Positions 60,432-64,000 of a stretch of 64,000 bases of DNA are shown one piece after another. A model generated the notes under the pieces. The model made no database searches. It was not told the origin of the DNA and saw only the letters and a list, made by a program, of their open reading frames with translations. Position 1 is the first letter of the stretch. The number at the start of each line of letters is the position of its first letter. Origin of the DNA: Clostridia bacterium (GTDB lineage Bacteria; Bacillota; Clostridia; TANB77; CAG-508); contig CAAGKK010000041.1 in NCBI GenBank assembly GCA_900770385.1, positions 62,001 through 126,000 of the forward strand. The letters run 5' to 3'. The translations under genes and the position numbers were made by a program.

Positions 60432-61442
60432 TCAATCCTTTCTTTCTATTTCATCTTCTTCAAATATTCCATTCCAGAAATTATTATCGCTAAATTTTAG
60501 TCCTTTTTCACTCTCATTATACCAAAATTTATCTTCTTCAGATGTTTCTCCTTGACTAATTAAATAACTTATTTGCAAAATTCCCATTGCGTTAGCAATG
60601 TCAAAAAATATTGGAAATACTTCTTTTTCATAATCAGTCAATTTATTATATTTTTCATATTCTTTCAAAATCATCTTTGTTTTACTTCTTGTTTCTTTAA
60701 TATTCTCTGGATTTAAACATAAATTACAAGAACTCACTGCCAAATCTACAATTCTAGGCAAGTAATTAGATACTGCGAAATCTATTATCCATAATTTCCC
60801 GTTATTATCTTTCATAATGTTAGTGCTTATTATATCTCCATGTGTAAAAGCATATGGTAATTTTTTCATATCAATATCTTTAAAACGAATTAATAATTCA
60901 CTTAATTTTTTATAATCTCTTTCATTTAAATATTGTTTTTTATCTTCAAACTCTTCTATAAAATTTACAATTGCCCATTTATCATATATAAACGCTGAAT
61001 TTAATTGCTGTTTATGTATATTTGCCATTTGCCTTATAATTTCTTTTATTTCATCTTCATTTGGAATAATTCCTAAATCAAAAAAACTATTACCATTTAT
61101 ATAGTCAAACAAACATAATCTATATTTTACACCATCTACTTCAATCATACATTCACTTCCATTATTTGTTTTGTACAACTTTGGTGTGTTTATATCAGTA
61201 GATAATGCTAATTCAATTCTGTCAATATAATTTTTACAATCTTTATCTGTTCTTTCTTTATGAAATATTTTCACACAATATTTTCCTGTTGTTGTTTCTA
61301 ATATATAATTAAAATCTTCATAACCTACAGTAATTATTGTATCAGAAATATATTCGCCCACTTCATACTCATTGCATATCAATCTTGAAATTCTGCTTAA
61401 GTCGGTGTTTAAATTAATCCTATCTTTAAATTCTTGTTCCAT
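60432..61442 (-). CDS. APH/choline-kinase-family phosphotransferase
   Basis: A 336-residue kinase-fold protein. The N-lobe has TTGKYCVKIFHKER, with the ATP-binding Lys; the C-lobe has the Brenner box FTHGDIISTNIMKDNNGKLWIIDFAVSNYLPRIVDLAVSS, with the catalytic Asp and metal-binding Asp (DFA in place of DFG or DFE). Family members phosphorylate aminoglycosides, homoserine, choline or sugars; the substrate cannot be told. It is preceded by a 61-residue protein seven bases upstream and followed by the GNAT gene. Confidence 0.85.
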   Translation of the reverse strand: MEQEFKDRINLNTDLSRISRLICNEYEVGEYISDTIITVGYEDFNYILETTTGKYCVKIFHKERTDKDCKNYIDRIELALSTDINTPKLYKTNNGSECMIEVDGVKYRLCLFDYINGNSFFDLGIIPNEDEIKEIIRQMANIHKQQLNSAFIYDKWAIVNFIEEFEDKKQYLNERDYKKLSELLIRFKDIDMKKLPYAFTHGDIISTNIMKDNNGKLWIIDFAVSNYLPRIVDLAVSSCNLCLNPENIKETRSKTKMILKEYEKYNKLTDYEKEVFPIFFDIANAMGILQISYLISQGETSEEDKFWYNESEKGLKFSDNNFWNGIFEEDEIERKD

Positions 61443-61448
61443 TAACTT

Positions 61449-61634
61449 TTATTCCTCCATATACCATTGTTTTAAAAATATACATTTGTTTTTCTCATTT
61501 AATTTTATTTGATATATCATGTCATATGATATTGTATCTTTTAAAATAAAGTTAACAATACAACATTCATCATTTTCACATAGTATGTTGAACTCAATAT
61601 CGCTAGTATCTTGTTCTTCTATCTCTTCCCACAT
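61449..61634 (-). CDS. Small hypothetical protein upstream of the phosphotransferase
   Basis: A 61-residue acidic protein (MWEEIEEQDTSDIEFNILCENDECCIVNFILKDTISYDMIYQIKLNEKNKCIFLKQWYMEE) in two short blocks; residues 30-55 look beta-rich. It ends seven bases before the phosphotransferase start, in the same direction. It may be a remnant of a longer gene since the region upstream is disordered. I recognise no family. Confidence 0.4.
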   Translation of the reverse strand: MWEEIEEQDTSDIEFNILCENDECCIVNFILKDTISYDMIYQIKLNEKNKCIFLKQWYMEE

Positions 61635-62013
61635 TTTTCTAATTTCTTTTATAGTATTTATTTTCTCTGTAGATACATTCTCAATTTTCCCAGTATTTCA
61701 AGCATTTAGTTCAATTTTCTAAAAAATAATTTATGTGTTTACACTTACCACTTAAACAATTACTTTAACTTTCACACCCAAATTTTGATGTTTTTCTTTG
61801 CCAAATCTGCCTTTTTGTTCAAAAGTTATAATTTCTGAAACTATATCAAAATCAAGTATTACATGTTTTGTTTTAGTTGTAGCACTGCTACACACTCCAC
61901 ATGACGTGTTCGTTAATTATGAATAGTTGCTTTTTATCTGTTTGGGTATAACTGACTACTACATAATAAACACTTTTAATTGTTGAATGTTTATTATGTA
62001 TATATCAATTTTC
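61635..62013. other. Region of gene fragments
   Basis: No intact gene. On the minus strand it holds the RlmD-like fragment at 61859-61912, then an open stretch to about 61750 reading HVILDFDIVSEIITFEQKG and RFGKEKHQNLGVKVKVIV with no start I can defend. A 12-bp inverted repeat ACATAATAAACA/TGTTTATTATGT lies at 61961-61999 beyond the S66 peptidase gene. Confidence 0.5.
61859..61912 (-). pseudogene. C-terminal fragment of an RlmD-like methyltransferase
   Basis: Reads TRHVECVAVLQLKQNM and stop on the minus strand. The intact gene at 63115 ends TSHVECVAVLKLK. The matching nucleotides continue only about 40 bases, so this is a remnant of a second copy or of a rearrangement around the S66 peptidase gene. 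Confidence 0.65.
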
Positions 62014-62928
62014 TCAATTTAAAATTTTTCCTATTATTTCAACTTTATCATTATCTATTTTAATATCAGCACCAATAGGAATAACACTATTTACTATCTT
62101 ATGTCCAAAATCATTACATTTTATTATTGGAAAATTATATTCTTTAGTATATTCAAGTATTATATCTTCCATTTGAGGATATTTACTTTCATCTTTCTGT
62201 AAATCATAATTATAACCAATCACTACTCCTTTTATTTTATCAAATATACCATATTGTTTTAAATGGGCAAATCTTCTTTGGCATTCATTTATAGATGTTC
62301 TATAACTTTCTATAAATAATATATTACTTTCCATATTTGGTAAAAATTCTGTGCCAAGCAAATACATCATACAAGCCAAATTTGTACCAATTATTTTACC
62401 TTCAACAGTACCATTTTTAATTAATTGTTTTATACCATTATTAAACCTATCTAATTTTTGGTTAATAAAAGCATCTATAAATACTTTATATTGTTCTTCT
62501 GCATAGTCTAAACCAAATGAAAGAAAATCCGGCCCACTAAAAGTTATTAATCCTGTCTTTTTATAAATAGCTTGAAGTAATACTGTTATATCACTATAAC
62601 CTATCAGTATCTTAGGATGCTTTTTTATTTCTTCATAATCTAATAAATCAATAAATGTATTGCAAGTTTCACCACCTTCTAAACATATTATTGCTTTAAC
62701 ATCATCATCTTTAAACATATTCATAAAATCTTCTGCTTTTTGTTCTCTTGTACCACATGAGCCATAATAATCTTCTTTTATATATTTTCCAAATTTTATC
62801 TTAAAACCTTTAGTAATTAAAAATTTTTCTGCTTTTTTAAAATCATCAAATCTATTATTTAATGCTAAGCTATTAGATACCCCTACAACACCGATTGTAT
62901 CTCCGTAATTTAATCTATTTGCTAACAT
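62014..62928 (-). CDS. S66-family peptidase (LD-carboxypeptidase/MccF-like)
   Basis: A 304-residue serine peptidase. NYGDTIGVVGVSN starts the fold; ICLEGGETCNTFIDLLDYEEIKKHPKILIGYSDITVLLQAIYKKTGLITFSGPDF holds the nucleophilic Ser in GYSD; ILFIESY carries the catalytic Glu and IIKCNDFGHKI the catalytic His. S66 enzymes cut LD-bonds in muropeptides for wall recycling, or inactivate microcin C-type toxins (MccF). Which applies is undetermined; the absence of toxin genes favours either wall recycling or a solitary immunity role. Start ATG 62928 after AAGGA. Confidence 0.9.
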   Translation of the reverse strand: MLANRLNYGDTIGVVGVSNSLALNNRFDDFKKAEKFLITKGFKIKFGKYIKEDYYGSCGTREQKAEDFMNMFKDDDVKAIICLEGGETCNTFIDLLDYEEIKKHPKILIGYSDITVLLQAIYKKTGLITFSGPDFLSFGLDYAEEQYKVFIDAFINQKLDRFNNGIKQLIKNGTVEGKIIGTNLACMMYLLGTEFLPNMESNILFIESYRTSINECQRRFAHLKQYGIFDKIKGVVIGYNYDLQKDESKYPQMEDIILEYTKEYNFPIIKCNDFGHKIVNSVIPIGADIKIDNDKVEIIGKILN

Positions 62929-63114
62929 AATTCATATCCTTTCTTTTTCAATTATACAATCCATACCACCTAATATGGTATGAGGAAACATATTCTCCTC
63001 AAACAACCTTCTTAAATTTTTTCTGTTTTTTTGATGAAAATTAGTGATTTTTTATCAAAAATATGCTTTTTTTAATAGGCACTGAACAGTTAATTTCCGT
63101 CTTAATATAAGGCT

Positions 63115-64000
63115 TTATTTAAGTTTAAGCACCGCTACACATTCAACATGGCTTGTAAATGGAAACATGTCCACTGGTTGAATTTCTTTTATTTTATATT
63201 TACTTTCTAGTTTTGATAAATCTCTCATTAATGTTGCTGGATTACAACTTACATAAACTACTCTGTTTGGTTTAATTTTTAGTATGTTTTCTACTGTTTT
63301 ATTATCTAATCCTTTTCTTGGTGGATCAACTACTATTACATCTGGTTTTATTTTTCTATTTTCTATTAAGTCTGTAAGCAATTTTTCTGTATCACCTGCT
63401 AAATATTCTGCATTTGTTATGTTATTTATTTTGCAGTTTTCTATAGCATCTTTTATTGCTTCTTCTACTATTTCTATTCCATATATTTTTTTAGCTTTAT
63501 TAGCCATAAAAATTCCAATTGTACCAATTCCACAGTATAAATCAAATACTATTTCTTTTCCTGTTAAATTTGCTCCTTGTAGTGCTATATTATATAATTT
63601 TTCTGTCTGTATTGGGTTTATTTGATAAAATGATAATGGTGATATTTTAAATGTATAATTTTCTAATTTATCAAATATATATCCATTACCATATAAGTTA
63701 ATATTTGTATTTCCTAGTATTACATTTGTATTTTTATTATTTATATTTTTTACTATAGTTTTTATATTGCTAAATTTGCTTGTTAAGTATTGTACTAACT
63801 CATCTTCCTTTGGAATGTCAGGATTATTAACCACTAATATACACATAATCTCATTTGTTTTTAACCCTGTTTTTACAATTATATGTCTTAATGTTCCTTT
63901 TTGTTTTTTCTCATTATAAATACTAATATTATTATTTTTTACAAATTCACATATAGCTTTTGCAATTTCTTGAGCTTCTTTTGTTTGTATTTGGCACTCA
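63115..64000 (-). CDS. rlmD: 23S rRNA (uracil-5-)-methyltransferase RlmD-like, 3' part
   Basis: Runs off the right edge of the window; no start is visible. It continues from base 64000 as ECQIQTKEAQEIAKAICEF. Conserved blocks: RHIIVKTGLKTNEIMCILVV, LYGNGYIFDKLENYTFKISPLSFYQINPIQTEKLY, the AdoMet loop VFDLYCGIGTIGIFMA, VVDPPRKGLDN, and the catalytic Cys in YVSCNPATLMRDLSKL, ending TSHVECVAVLKLK. The enzyme methylates C5 of a 23S rRNA uridine. The iron-sulfur cysteines and TRAM domain would lie outside the window. Close paralogues (RlmCD/TrmA) cannot be ruled out. Confidence 0.92.
   Translation of the reverse strand, partial: ECQIQTKEAQEIAKAICEFVKNNNISIYNEKKQKGTLRHIIVKTGLKTNEIMCILVVNNPDIPKEDELVQYLTSKFSNIKTIVKNINNKNTNVILGNTNINLYGNGYIFDKLENYTFKISPLSFYQINPIQTEKLYNIALQGANLTGKEIVFDLYCGIGTIGIFMANKAKKIYGIEIVEEAIKDAIENCKINNITNAEYLAGDTEKLLTDLIENRKIKPDVIVVDPPRKGLDNKTVENILKIKPNRVVYVSCNPATLMRDLSKLESKYKIKEIQPVDMFPFTSHVECVAVLKLK

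Noticed and set aside
1..64000. tRNA and rRNA genes.
   Set aside because: I looked for cloverleaf-like GGTTCGAATCC segments and rRNA motifs and saw none; RNase P RNA is the only structured RNA gene I can support.

Overview
This window comes from a very AT-rich, endospore-forming, fermentative Firmicute, most likely an uncultured gut clostridium. The evidence is yabP, yabQ, spoVFB and pro-sigK homologues, a pta-ackA acetate pathway, an oxygen-independent ribonucleotide reductase (nrdD/nrdG), strong AGGAGG-type ribosome sites and TTGACA-17-TATAAT promoters. Nearly all genes are ordinary chromosomal ones. The accessory parts are about 7.9-10.5 kb, 13.9-20.5 kb and 55.8-62 kb.

Layout. 0-7.9 kb: end of gpsA, a zinc-ribbon protein, two unknown proteins, the RNase P RNA gene, a pseudouridine synthase, a split ThrE-type exporter, trmB, pta and ackA. 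7.9-10.5 kb: two consecutive small-protein plus zeta-like kinase pairs (a tandem toxin-antitoxin operon). 10.6-13.8 kb: spoVFB, a LysM-GH25 lysozyme, a LexA-type SOS promoter driving a YneA-like LysM protein, and a XerC/D recombinase. 14-20.5 kb: a HAD nucleotidase plus MFS pair and an ECF-sigma plus ABC-exporter operon, each flanked by imperfect direct repeats, with 1 kb of repeat-bearing noncoding DNA between them. 20.6-28.3 kb: rho, divIC, yabQ, yabP, a Y-family polymerase with its own SOS box, an ACT-less aspartokinase, prfB with its autoregulatory frameshift, sigK and a metal exporter. 28.3-35 kb: nrdD, nrdG and a second NrdD-like protein lacking radical and cysteine residues, divergent from a Crp/Fnr regulator with shared palindromic operators, then a DUF368 protein. 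35-47.2 kb: a long minus-strand housekeeping block (trhP, a RelA/SpoT-like protein, trmR, typA, an S1 protein, plsC, cmk, a P-loop protein, a glycosyltransferase, pnp, rpsO). 47.4-64 kb: transporters, alkD, a wall hydrolase, unknown proteins, several decayed genes, an S66 peptidase and the start-less rlmD.

The most unusual signal concerns the codon CGG. Four genes (RluA-family synthase, spoVFB, sigK, DUF368) are each broken once. In all four the break is one extra C directly before an in-frame GGN glycine codon, so the original-frame codon at the break is CGG, and a +1 shift at that codon restores the whole protein. Reading the coding strands by eye I found no in-frame CGG in any intact gene. 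This suggests CGG is an unassigned or starved codon that acts as a +1 frameshift site here. A systematic sequencing error remains the main alternative.

A second layer is a family of GC-rich palindromes built on GGGCGGAC-N6-GTCCGCCC, scattered between genes throughout the window. One of them forms the last codons of the RluA-family gene.
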